This document shows positions 8,034-15,471 of a DNA stretch of 33,594 nt, piece by piece. How positions within the stretch are numbered: position 1 is the first letter of the stretch; each line of letters opens with the position of its first letter. The position numbers were made by a program, and so were the translations under genes. The stretch is from a virus: positions 1-33,594 of IMG/VR virus record IMGVR_UViG_3300047173_000025, one strand, 5' to 3'. Under the pieces are notes generated by a model. That model saw only the letters and a program-made list of their open reading frames with translations. It was not told the DNA's origin and made no database searches.

Positions 8034-8794
8034 TAGAAGCTGTCCGCCGCGTTACCGAAGGGATTGCCGCCCGAGAGCGCCCCGGCGCCAGCACCAGCAC
8101 CTTGGCCGCCATACAGCGCGCCTAAGAGCCCCAAGTTACTCAAGCCGCTCGATAGCGAGTTGGCCGCGCCCACGGTCCCGGCGCCCAGGGCGGTCCCCAC
8201 ATTCGTCGCGCTCTGGCCGATGCTCGAGCCGAAATTCGAGGCGCCCGTCGCCTGATTGGACGCGGCGGCCTGCCCCTGCTGCGCAATGCCGGCCAAACGC
8301 GCGTAAATGTTGCCCTGCTGTGTCTGGTACTGGTTGAACGCATTGTTGAAACTTGTATTCGCGAGTCCCTGGTTGAAGCTGGTGAGATCCTTGAGCGCAG
8401 CGCCCGAGAGCGCGCCCTGGCCCGATGAATCGGCATTGAGCACGCCCTGCTGGCCCTGCTGGAGCTGAAACTGGTAGGCCGGCGAGAGCGATTGAAAGTT
8501 GGCCGCGGTGAACGGCGTGAGCAGCGAGCCATACCCGCCGCCGCTGCTCGACTTCGCCGTGCCGCTGCTGCCGGGCTTGCCGTCGCCGAGCAGGTAGTTC
8601 AGTTGGCTTTGCGCTTCTTGGCCTGCCTGACGGTATGGCGCTTCGTAGCCCGCCGTCTGGTTGTACATTTGCTGCTGAATGGCCTGCGAATTTTCGGCCG
8701 CGCTCGCCTGCGTGTTGGCGCCAATGATTGAACCGGCGCCCGAGATCAGGCTTCCGCCGATGAATGCGCCGGCGATTCCAGCTACGAAACACAT
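8033..8794 (-). CDS. DNA transfer protein, P22 gp7-like type
   Basis: A 253-residue protein. The N-terminus is a Gly/Ala/Ile-rich hydrophobic segment (GIAGAFIGGSLISGAGSIIGA), followed by a helix with YNQTAGYEAPYRQAGQEA, then a Ser/Gly linker, SPAYQFQLQQGQQGVL, and a long Gln/Asn/Ala-rich tail. This order is typical of small phage internal proteins labelled DNA transfer protein p7. It overlaps the end of the acetyltransferase gene by 13 bases. The protein is probably packaged in the head and ejected first or second with the DNA. Confidence 0.7.
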   Translation of the reverse strand: MCFVAGIAGAFIGGSLISGAGSIIGANTQASAAENSQAIQQQMYNQTAGYEAPYRQAGQEAQSQLNYLLGDGKPGSSGTAKSSSGGGYGSLLTPFTAANFQSLSPAYQFQLQQGQQGVLNADSSGQGALSGAALKDLTSFNQGLANTSFNNAFNQYQTQQGNIYARLAGIAQQGQAAASNQATGASNFGSSIGQSATNVGTALGAGTVGAANSLSSGLSNLGLLGALYGGQGAGAGAGALSGGNPFGNAADSF

Positions 8795-9273
8795 GGCAGT
8801 CTTTTCTCCATCACGATGTCATCTCCCACATACCCGCGCGCCTTGAGCAGCGCATACATCGGCCCATCGACGTGCGTCGGCCAGCCGATGATCTGCACGT
8901 TGCGCTCGCGCATCGCGGCCTCAAACTTTTCTGCGACGATGGCGCCATAGCTGCGGTACTCCGGCTCAATGTAGGCCGTATCACAGATGGCGCATAAAAT
9001 GTCCTTATGATGCAGGCTGTAGTACGCGAGGCCCAAGACATAGCCGCGCAAGCGGCCGTTCTCGCGCAGCGTAATGAGCGTCACGACGCCATTGGCGGCG
9101 AGCGCCAGATACTTCTCGACGTTCGGCTCGATGGCGAAGTCGCGCTCGCCGTAAAAGGCGCACGTGTCCTTCTTGGTGAGCGTCGATTCCTCCCAGCATT
9201 TCTGGCCGAGCGGCAGCAGTTCGTGCGCGATTTGCGGGGTGAAGGGCTCCGCCTCGATCGCGATGACGTTCAT
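8782..9273 (-). CDS. GNAT-family N-acetyltransferase
   Basis: A 163-residue protein with the GNAT layout: an N-terminal helix, a strand and arm (LRGYVLGLAYYSLHH), then the central strand ending in DTAYIEPEYRSYGAIVAEKF, where RSYGAI fits the acetyl-CoA pyrophosphate loop (R/Q-x-x-G-x). The end is MYALLKARGYVGDDIVMEKRL, the usual GNAT C-terminal strand. Its substrate is unknown. GNAT genes occur near tail and ejection genes in several podoviruses, where they may modify virion or host proteins. It follows the Mom/DUF4338-like gene, and one arm of the inverted repeat ends two bases before its ATG. Confidence 0.75.
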   Translation of the reverse strand: MNVIAIEAEPFTPQIAHELLPLGQKCWEESTLTKKDTCAFYGERDFAIEPNVEKYLALAANGVVTLITLRENGRLRGYVLGLAYYSLHHKDILCAICDTAYIEPEYRSYGAIVAEKFEAAMRERNVQIIGWPTHVDGPMYALLKARGYVGDDIVMEKRLPCVS

Positions 9274-9275
9274 TC

Positions 9276-9298
9276 CATGCTTATCCGGTTAGCACCCA
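9276..9298. repeat. Inverted-repeat arm 1 (23 bp)
   Basis: The arm begins CATGCTTATCCGG and ends TTAGCACCCA. Its exact reverse complement lies at 9921-9943, with no mismatch over 23 bases. It sits between the GNAT start and the end of the Mom/DUF4338-like gene. Confidence 0.9.
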
Positions 9299-9343
9299 TG
9301 ACCGCTAGCCGTAGGGTGCTGCAATGTCGGGGTGGGGGGGCAT

Positions 9344-9895
9344 CTAGTTAACCTCGCGAACAAAGACGCGCTTAGGGCGCAGATTTTTGGTGTCCCACAC
9401 GCGCTTGCCGGTCCAGGAATCGGTGCCTTTGCCCGCCACCCGCTTGCAAGTCTGGCCCTTCGTCATGCCGACTTCGGTCCAGCCGTCACAGGCGTAAAGC
9501 GTGCCAGTGCGCGGCAGTTCAACGAGCGTTTCCCATCCCATCACGGCGTCACCGTAGTAGGTCAGCCAGTCGGCCAGCACCGTCTTGCGCCATGCCGCCA
9601 CTACCCGCGCCGCGAAGTTGCCGAAGGGATAGCGCCGGCCCTGCTTTTCGATATGGAAGAACGTGTTGTTAACCAGATTGTTGAGCGGGATCGTGCGCCC
9701 AAAGAACGCCTCGCGACCGGGCAGGAAGCGTGTGGCCGACCCTGCCGCCGTCGCGCCGTAGATTACACCGTCAACCGACACCCGATAAATCAACTGGCGT
9801 CCAACAAAGCCCTTTGGGGCCGAGTAGTGCGCCGCCATCCAGCCCTGCAACTGAGGGTCAGACTTCGGGATGCGAATGAGGTCGAGCGATTTCAT
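9344..9895 (-). CDS. Mom/DUF4338-like acyltransferase-fold protein
   Basis: A 183-residue protein. Residues 22-50 contain AHYSAPKGFVGRQLIYRV then YGATAAGSAT; the middle has FFGRTIPLNNLVNNTFFHIE; the C-terminal half has DWLTYYGDAVMGWETLVE, YACDGWTEVGMTKGQTCKR and GTDSWTGKRVWDTKNLRP. The order (H-Y-x...G-R-Q-L, V-N-N-x-F-x-I, D-W...Y-G-x-x-V...E-T-x-V, Y...W..V-G-x-T-x-G) matches what I recall of the DUF4338 domain and related Mom-like phage proteins with a GNAT-type fold. Mu Mom modifies adenine in DNA, so a DNA-modification role is possible but unproven. The gene is exactly bracketed by a 23-bp inverted repeat. Confidence 0.6.
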   Translation of the reverse strand: MKSLDLIRIPKSDPQLQGWMAAHYSAPKGFVGRQLIYRVSVDGVIYGATAAGSATRFLPGREAFFGRTIPLNNLVNNTFFHIEKQGRRYPFGNFAARVVAAWRKTVLADWLTYYGDAVMGWETLVELPRTGTLYACDGWTEVGMTKGQTCKRVAGKGTDSWTGKRVWDTKNLRPKRVFVREVN

Positions 9896-9993
9896 ACAGC
9901 AAATCTAGCATTAGTTGCTGTGGGTGCTAACCGGATAAGCATGAGATATTGCTGTACCCAGCGAATCTTGAGGTTTTGCGCTTTCGTATTCAT
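9892..9993 (-). CDS. Possible 33-residue bridging reading frame
   Basis: ATG at 9993 overlaps the stop of the 109-residue gene (ATGA), and the TGA at 9892-9894 overlaps the ATG of the Mom/DUF4338-like gene (ATGA). The peptide begins MNTKAQNLKIRWVQQYL, and its second half is encoded by inverted-repeat arm 2. It may serve only to carry ribosomes to the next gene, which lacks a clear Shine-Dalgarno site, or be the remnant of a gene cut by the cassette. No family is recognised. Confidence 0.35.
   Translation of the reverse strand: MNTKAQNLKIRWVQQYLMLIRLAPTATNARFAV
9921..9943. repeat. Inverted-repeat arm 2 (23 bp)
   Basis: Exact reverse complement of 9276-9298, beginning TGGGTGCTAACC and ending GGATAAGCATG. 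It lies 25 bases upstream of the start of the Mom/DUF4338-like gene. The two arms enclose 622 bases that contain that gene and nothing else. Flanking bases outside the arms differ, so no target-site duplication is visible. Confidence 0.9.
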
Positions 9994-10319
9994 GTCGGCA
10001 CCCAGGTGAGTGATGGCAGTCCTGTATAGGATACCGTCAGCGTATCGCCCTGGTTCAAGGGAAAGATGCCGGCCGTCTGCCCCGTCACCGTGGTCACTGA
10101 GCGGGTAAAGGTGATGGAACTCACCGTGCCGCCTTTGACGATGACGAAACCCTTAACCGGCGCGGTATACGAAAACGGCGACGCGCCCACCGCTAAAGTC
10201 GATTCCGCCGCGGGCGGCGTGCCCTGATATAGCCCCTGCCAAAAGCGATACCAAACCTTATTGGTCGCGCCCTTGGACAGCACGCTCTGATCGTAGGTGG
10301 GACAGCCTTGATAGCTCAC
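9990..10319 (-). CDS. Small structural protein following the gp10-like gene
   Basis: A 109-residue protein whose ATG at 10319 overlaps the stop of the gp10-like gene (ATGA). The N-terminal part is aromatic (NKVWYRFWQGLYQG) and the rest is beta-rich (VKGFVIVKGGTVSSITFTRS, FPLNQGDTLTVSYTGLP). It ends with a TWVPT tail that resembles small phage proteins I recall beside gp10-like genes. No signal peptide or catalytic motif is seen. It is probably a tail or neck accessory component; the exact role is unknown. Confidence 0.6.
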   Translation of the reverse strand: MSYQGCPTYDQSVLSKGATNKVWYRFWQGLYQGTPPAAESTLAVGASPFSYTAPVKGFVIVKGGTVSSITFTRSVTTVTGQTAGIFPLNQGDTLTVSYTGLPSLTWVPT

Positions 10320-12073
10320 AGCGCATCCTCGGATTCGGCAAACAGCGTGGCGCCAATGATATCTCTTGGCACGGGATCTGACATATTTACCTCATAAATA
10401 CGGTCGCGCGCGCGCCCCAAACGGTTCCATTTGGCACGATTTCGCGTGGCTCCAGCCGCGCCGATCGAGCGCCAATACTCGTTGCTCCAAGTAAAGCCGC
10501 CGTCATTCGACCAGCGCAGCATCGCCTGCGGGCTTGAGCCCTGGCCGCTTTGCAGCCCCACTCCGGGCGTGAACTCGATCTGCAAGCTAGACTGGCTAAC
10601 GCGGGTGCGGTCGTTGTCCTTCCAGATGTGCTTGCAGCGCCGCTGCGCCCGCAACGGATAGCCCGCATCGGTGTAATACGCGCGGCTCATCTGGTGAATC
10701 TGGCCGCTCTGATAATCGCCCACTAAGCGCAAGTCCTGCATGTTCATAAAGCAGTTGGAGCGGTCGCGGTGATACTGCCCGGCCATCGGATCAAACGACA
10801 AGCGCTGATGCCAGCACGGCTTTTGCAGATGAGCGGTGGCCGTATCGTCATAGACCCATGTCTGGTCCGCGGTCGGGAAGATCAGCACGTAGAAGCTATG
10901 ACCGCCTTCCTCATACGAAAAGCCGATGGCATCGGAGACCAAAGGATAGCTCGCAATGGCAGTCTCGATAGCGTGATTGCTGATGCGCACCCAATCGTAC
11001 TGGGACGATTTGATGACGACGTTTTCGCCTTGCTCGTTCTTGGCGAGCCAAACCAACGACGTATTCATTCGCGTGATCGAATGCTTGGCCGAACAGCCGA
11101 TCTGTGGACCCACACCCGGCACGCGCGAGAAGGGGAAATTATTGTTCTGGCCTTCGTTGTTATACCAGACCTCGCTCGTGCGCTCGCCAATCATCCACGC
11201 CTCGCGGTTCATTTCGTACAGCGTGATGAGGTTGTCTGTACTCGAATCCTTTAGCGCGAAAAATGACCCAGGGAAGGTCTGCGTATAGGGAGTCGGCCCC
11301 GAACAGATAAAGGTCCGGGTGCCGGTTTGGTTCGCGAGAATCCAGCCCTCGATGAACAGCAGCCGGTCTGCCGGTACGACGCCGGGATCGGTGATCTGCC
11401 CAAAGGGCGCCACGGTGAGCGTGAGGGTCTCTGACGCATTGGTGCCCGTGGCGGTTGCGTTCATCGTGATGGATGGCGTGTTGTAGTTGATGCTTGAAAT
11501 GTACGTGCCCGAAACGATATCGCCGCTCGAGCCGGACAGCGTTGCGGTGGGCGCGATGATGAGCCCAGCCGGCAGCACGCCCGGCAGCGTCAGCGTCGCA
11601 GTCCCGTTCGTACTCGCGATGAAGGTCACGGCATTCGTGACGCCGACGATGGCATAGTAATACCAAAAACTGCCATCGACGATGAACACGTAGCCGCCCT
11701 TCGCATTGCTCACCACGCCGTTATCGCGCATCACGACCGGCCCAGAGTTGGTCAGCAGCGTGCCCACCGCGGTCACGGCGAACTGCGCAATGGAGGTCTG
11801 CGTGGCCGGAACCGTTGCCGTGATGAGGTAGAGCGTATTGCCGGTGACGGCCAGCGCAAGCAATCCCCCCGGCAGCACCCACAGGCCCCTTACCGGGCCG
11901 GTTTGCGTGGTGATGATCGGGTTTTTGCCGGGCGCACCCAAAAGGGCAATCGGCTCCTTCGCGCCGTCCACTTCCGCCACTTCGATGTACCAGTTGATCG
12001 CGTTTTCCGCGTCCTGCAACGTCATCGGCGCCTGATAGCTCACGCCGACGATACCGGGATCGACGGCCTTCAC
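10316..12073 (-). CDS. P22 gp10-like packaged-DNA stabilisation / tail hub protein
   Basis: A 585-residue protein. GTG at 12073 overlaps the upstream stop in GTGA, and the protein begins VKAVDPGIVGVSYQAPMTL; a start at 12112 would run deeper into the previous gene. The N-terminal segment DAENAINWYIEVAEVDGAKE, with GAPGKNP and VRGLWVL, and later VSDAIGFSYEEGGHSFYVL and LQKPCWHQRLSFDP, are typical of the gp10 family, which closes the portal channel between gp4 and the tail needle. At 585 residues it exceeds P22 gp10 (472). Residues about 147-222 (Thr/Ser/Ala-rich, with SGTYISSINYNTPSIT) look like an inserted beta-sandwich that accounts for most of the excess. Confidence 0.8.
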   Translation of the reverse strand: MKAVDPGIVGVSYQAPMTLQDAENAINWYIEVAEVDGAKEPIALLGAPGKNPIITTQTGPVRGLWVLPGGLLALAVTGNTLYLITATVPATQTSIAQFAVTAVGTLLTNSGPVVMRDNGVVSNAKGGYVFIVDGSFWYYYAIVGVTNAVTFIASTNGTATLTLPGVLPAGLIIAPTATLSGSSGDIVSGTYISSINYNTPSITMNATATGTNASETLTLTVAPFGQITDPGVVPADRLLFIEGWILANQTGTRTFICSGPTPYTQTFPGSFFALKDSSTDNLITLYEMNREAWMIGERTSEVWYNNEGQNNNFPFSRVPGVGPQIGCSAKHSITRMNTSLVWLAKNEQGENVVIKSSQYDWVRISNHAIETAIASYPLVSDAIGFSYEEGGHSFYVLIFPTADQTWVYDDTATAHLQKPCWHQRLSFDPMAGQYHRDRSNCFMNMQDLRLVGDYQSGQIHQMSRAYYTDAGYPLRAQRRCKHIWKDNDRTRVSQSSLQIEFTPGVGLQSGQGSSPQAMLRWSNDGGFTWSNEYWRSIGAAGATRNRAKWNRLGRARDRIYEVNMSDPVPRDIIGATLFAESEDAL

Positions 12074-13287
12074 GGCGTCATCCCGCTCTGCACGGCGACG
12101 CCGTTGACCCAATACGTCATCGGCGGGCTCGTCACCGGGTAGGGCGTGTTCGTGCCCAAGGTCGCGCCATAGATCGGCACGAACAGGGGAGAGGAAATGG
12201 TGACCGCGGGCGCTTTGTTCGGCTGCGCCGGGATGTCGCTCGCGCCGCCGTTATTGAAGCACGCGCCGTCGAATGTGTATTGCACGGTATCGAATGTGAT
12301 CGCCACGCTGTCAAAGGTGGGATACGCCAGCGTAGTGAGCGTCGCAGCCGATGGCACAATGCCCTCGGTGTACAGCGTGACGCCAGATTCGGTGGTAAGG
12401 TCGACGCCGCCCTCGCTCTCGATCGGTTGCCCGTACAGGCTCACCACGCCAGCCTGCTGATTGACCGTGACGCCGATGTTGGTGACGTTGGCGGATGCGA
12501 CGGTGCCCACCGAATTCGTCAAAATGACGTAGAAGCCGTTCGGCACGGTGAGCGCCGTCACCGCATAGGCCGTGCCGGTGGGCTCGGCGGTCGGGAATAC
12601 GAACACGCCATTGGTGTTGACCGTGATCGTATCGATGCCGTCGGTGAGCTGCATACTGAGGCCGGCCGGCAGCCCGGTCATGGTGCCGCCAATCGCGTAT
12701 GTTTGCAGCGTGAACGCGGCGCCGACGTTCGTCACATTGCCGGTGACGGTGCCTGAGCCGTTGCTGATGATTGAGGTCGTATAGGCTGGTTCCGTGACGA
12801 CGCTGACCGCGTAGACCGTGCCGCGCGGCAGTCCCGTGGGAAAAGTGAACGCGCCCGCGCCGCTGAGTGTGATGGTATCGAAACCGTCGGTGAGCTGCGC
12901 GCCCGTGGCGTTGCCAGTGGCCGTTCCTGAAATCGAATACAGAGGCCCGGTCGTCACGGCGACGCCGACATTGGTCACATTGGCATAGCCGACCGTGCCC
13001 GCGGCGTTCGCAATGACCGTCGTATCGCCGCCCGGCTCGCTCACCACGGAGACCGTATAAGCGGTTCCCGGCGGCTGCGCCGTGGGGAAGGTGAAGCCGC
13101 CGTTCATGGTGATCGAGACGTTTTCGATGCCATCCGTCAGCACCAGGGTGCCGCTGGAGAGCCCCGATACCGTGCCGCCAATGGTGTAGGTCGGCGGCGT
13201 ATAGGATGCCGTCTTGACGATCGCATCCGCAAAGCGGCCGATCTGCGAAGGGCCGCCGGCGCCGACGCCTTTGAAGGAGCGGTTCAC
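12070..13287 (-). CDS. Virion protein with three tandem Ig-like repeats
   Basis: A 405-residue protein with three beta-sandwich repeats at residues about 34-112, 117-193 and 197-275. Each follows the same pattern: Y-x-I-G/S-G-T at the start, L-T-D-G-x-x-x-I/V in the middle, F-P-T then G-T-x-Y-x-V, then G-T-V and N-V-T-N-V/I-G at the end. Repeats of this type occur in secreted bacterial surface proteins. The C-terminal 130 residues are unique and contain FDSVAITFDTVQYTFDG. No signal peptide is seen. It is overlapped by the GH5 stop (ATGA) and by the gp10-like start (GTGA). A fibre or glycan-binding surface role is likely but unproven. Confidence 0.65.
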   Translation of the reverse strand: MNRSFKGVGAGGPSQIGRFADAIVKTASYTPPTYTIGGTVSGLSSGTLVLTDGIENVSITMNGGFTFPTAQPPGTAYTVSVVSEPGGDTTVIANAAGTVGYANVTNVGVAVTTGPLYSISGTATGNATGAQLTDGFDTITLSGAGAFTFPTGLPRGTVYAVSVVTEPAYTTSIISNGSGTVTGNVTNVGAAFTLQTYAIGGTMTGLPAGLSMQLTDGIDTITVNTNGVFVFPTAEPTGTAYAVTALTVPNGFYVILTNSVGTVASANVTNIGVTVNQQAGVVSLYGQPIESEGGVDLTTESGVTLYTEGIVPSAATLTTLAYPTFDSVAITFDTVQYTFDGACFNNGGASDIPAQPNKAPAVTISSPLFVPIYGATLGTNTPYPVTSPPMTYWVNGVAVQSGMTP

Positions 13288-14651
13288 TTGGCGCTCATCC
13301 AGCTATATACGGCCTGGGCGTAATAGGCATCGGACGTGCCGTTGCCCAATTTCGCGTTCTGCGGCGAGCCGTTTCCCGACGTCGTTTGACCCAAGAGCAC
13401 CGGCTGCCCTGCCGAATTGAAGCTCCACGCCAATCCGCCGCGATTGTTGGTATCGAGCCAGTTGGTCACGGCATTGGTCCAGGTGGCATTGCCGGTGCTG
13501 TAATCGCCCCACTCGAGCAACATCCCCGGGAGCGGCAGTTGCAGAAATTGCGTCCACGCATCGCCGCCGGACGGCCCCGAGGGAGTTGCGGAATTGTTGG
13601 CATAGGGATGCCACGACACGGCGAGCTGCGCGGGATAGCCTTGCTGCACGAGAGGGTCGGTCGGGATGAAAAGCGGATTGTTGGTCAAAAACGACCAGCC
13701 GCCGAAATTGCCATAGGATGGATTGGTGTAATTCGGTCCCGAAATGAAGCACACGTTCCTGGCGCCGGTAGCGCGCACGGCATTCAATACCTGCTGGTGC
13801 CCGGCGATCGTCCAGTAAAACGTCCCGCCCGAATTATAGTTCGCCGGATAGGGGCCGCCGCCGGATAGCGTGATATTGGCGAAACCGTTCGGGCGTGCAT
13901 TCGCATAGCCGTTGGTTCCCATGATCGAGCCCCATACCGCGTTGTTGCCCGAAATGCCGCCGCCATTGACGCCGGGATTGCCGATGGTGGGCTCGTTGAA
14001 GAAATCAAACGCGATGCCGCCCAACGATAGCGACGTGGCCGTGCCGTTCGGGCACCCATAGCGGGTGGCTAGCACCGTCCACGCGGTGATATCCGTGTCG
14101 GTGTTGAGCATCGCGATCTGCCCGCCGCCGCCATTTCCCGGCAGCATATACTTGCCGCCCACGTTCGGGCACGAATTACGAATGCCGACGATGACTCGCG
14201 CGCCGATTCCTTGACAGTAGGAAATGGCCTGGTCCAACTGTGCGAGGTAGGCGGAGGCCGTCATCCCCGCGATGTATTCGTTTGATAGGCCGGTATCGTA
14301 CGTATTAACGCCCAAAATCGAGGACGAGCAGAGCATAATCCTGACGACTTTCGGGCCCCACTCCGCCATGATCGAAGGCAGGAAATAGCCCCCGCTCCAC
14401 GAGTAGAAACTGTTTTGGCTTGCACCCGTGCCGGGAGAGCCAGCGGTGCCTTGCACGGTGTCCTCGTAGCCGTCGATGTTCACGCCATAGGGCTGCAAGA
14501 CGTTGCTGTTCTCATCGTAGAACTGCGTGCCCGACACGAACATTTGCACGCCGTTGACGCCGCCACCGAAGGGCGGCCCACCGCCGCCGCTGGGAGAGTA
14601 CTTCCCGAAGCTGAACGCGCTCGGGGTCTGCGGCACCTGCGCGATAGGCAT
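13284..14651 (-). CDS. GH5-type (cellulase-superfamily) glycoside hydrolase
   Basis: A 455-residue protein. After a Gly/Pro-rich linker (about residues 1-33), a TIM-barrel glycosidase follows: FYDENSNVLQPYGVNIDGYE (residues 44-63), Arg104 in VVRIM, the acid/base motif FDFFNEP (Asn219-Glu220), SWHPYANN (His348), and LLEWGDYS with the candidate nucleophile Glu380, then GGLAWSFN near the end. These are the conserved positions of clan GH-A family 5 enzymes, and all appear intact. No signal peptide is seen, so the enzyme is probably a virion part that cuts a beta-linked surface or biofilm polysaccharide. Substrate cannot be read from sequence. ATG at 14651 overlaps the upstream stop. Confidence 0.82.
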   Translation of the reverse strand: MPIAQVPQTPSAFSFGKYSPSGGGGPPFGGGVNGVQMFVSGTQFYDENSNVLQPYGVNIDGYEDTVQGTAGSPGTGASQNSFYSWSGGYFLPSIMAEWGPKVVRIMLCSSSILGVNTYDTGLSNEYIAGMTASAYLAQLDQAISYCQGIGARVIVGIRNSCPNVGGKYMLPGNGGGGQIAMLNTDTDITAWTVLATRYGCPNGTATSLSLGGIAFDFFNEPTIGNPGVNGGGISGNNAVWGSIMGTNGYANARPNGFANITLSGGGPYPANYNSGGTFYWTIAGHQQVLNAVRATGARNVCFISGPNYTNPSYGNFGGWSFLTNNPLFIPTDPLVQQGYPAQLAVSWHPYANNSATPSGPSGGDAWTQFLQLPLPGMLLEWGDYSTGNATWTNAVTNWLDTNNRGGLAWSFNSAGQPVLLGQTTSGNGSPQNAKLGNGTSDAYYAQAVYSWMSAK

Positions 14652-15199
14652 TAGTTCAAGCTAATCAGGTCGCAGTCAAAAATCTGAATGCTGCTTGAGC
14701 CGGTCGCCGTGCTCCAGGCGCCACGCAGATCAATGGTATAGGCGTTCGAGTTGTCAAACACCGTGCACCCCGTGGTCACGCCGGTCGTCGTAGGCGGGAA
14801 TACCCAAGCGCCCTGCGAAAGAGCCGTCGTGGAAATGCGCATGTTGGTGCGGATGCTGGATGATCCATAGCCAGTGGCAAGACAGGTCATTTCCGCATCG
14901 ATCCAGATGCCATTTGACGAGTACGATGCGATCGTGCCGAGAGCGCCATTGGTATTCGTGCAGACTTGCGTCGAGCCGAACCAAATGGAATAGGTCAGCG
15001 ACACCGAATTATTCGTCCCGCTGCAAACTCCCTTGGCGCTCAATTTGACGCGCTTGCCGGCGAACTTGAAGATGGCCGGGAAGTTGAAATTTTGCGTGTT
15101 GAAGCCCGAGGACAGCAGCGTCGTGGCGGAGGTCGCGGTGACAGCGCTCCCCGACTGCTGCATCGAGTAGATCAGTTCTTGCGCTGAATAGTCCGACAT
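14651..15199 (-). CDS. Beta-rich virion protein of unknown function
   Basis: A 182-residue protein with a short helical start (DYSAQELIYSMQQSG) and then Ser/Thr/Gly-rich beta sequence with four or five cysteines (for example LSAKGVCSGTNN, AEMTCLATGYGSSS, TTGCTVFDN, IFDCDLIS). It lacks a signal peptide. It lies between the small phage structural gene at 15205 and the GH5 gene and is coupled to both, so it is probably a tail-associated protein, perhaps binding the GH5 protein. No family is recognised. Confidence 0.65.
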   Translation of the reverse strand: MSDYSAQELIYSMQQSGSAVTATSATTLLSSGFNTQNFNFPAIFKFAGKRVKLSAKGVCSGTNNSVSLTYSIWFGSTQVCTNTNGALGTIASYSSNGIWIDAEMTCLATGYGSSSIRTNMRISTTALSQGAWVFPPTTTGVTTGCTVFDNSNAYTIDLRGAWSTATGSSSIQIFDCDLISLN

Positions 15200-15204
15200 G
15201 GCGT

Positions 15205-15471
15205 TTATGCTCCGGTGACGAGATTGGTCCAGCCGCTGCTGGTGCCGTTGGTGTTGATGTAGGCGCGCGTCGTCGTCGATGAGCCGTCGCTGCGCAAATA
15301 GAGCGAGCCTTGCGGGGCGGCGATTGCCGGGGCGCCAATGCCGTAGTAGATATTGAGCGCACCAGTGAGCAGCGCAAAGTTCGCGTTGATGATCTCACCG
15401 GCCGCCTGCAAGGGCGTGCCCGTGCCATCGTTGGGATAGGTGCCGGTGCCAATGACGCCGAAAGTGTTCAT
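15205..15471 (-). CDS. Small phage structural protein
   Basis: An 88-residue protein starting with ATG at 15471, overlapping the gp4-like stop (ATGA). The N-terminal half (YPNDGTGTPLQAAGEIINAN) and the C-terminal half (PQGSLYLRSDGSSTTTRAYI, ending in a GW.N motif) are both familiar from short proteins in phage tail regions. The second half resembles a small beta knob found at the tips of fibres. Probably a virion protein attached to the neck or tail. Confidence 0.65.
   Translation of the reverse strand: MNTFGVIGTGTYPNDGTGTPLQAAGEIINANFALLTGALNIYYGIGAPAIAAPQGSLYLRSDGSSTTTRAYINTNGTSSGWTNLVTGA

Noticed and set aside
9291-9320. Hairpin (AGCACCC with GGGTGCT, 16-base loop) near inverted-repeat arm 1
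   Set aside because: The stem is only 7 bp and no U-run follows, so it is not a terminator. It partly reuses the repeat arm.
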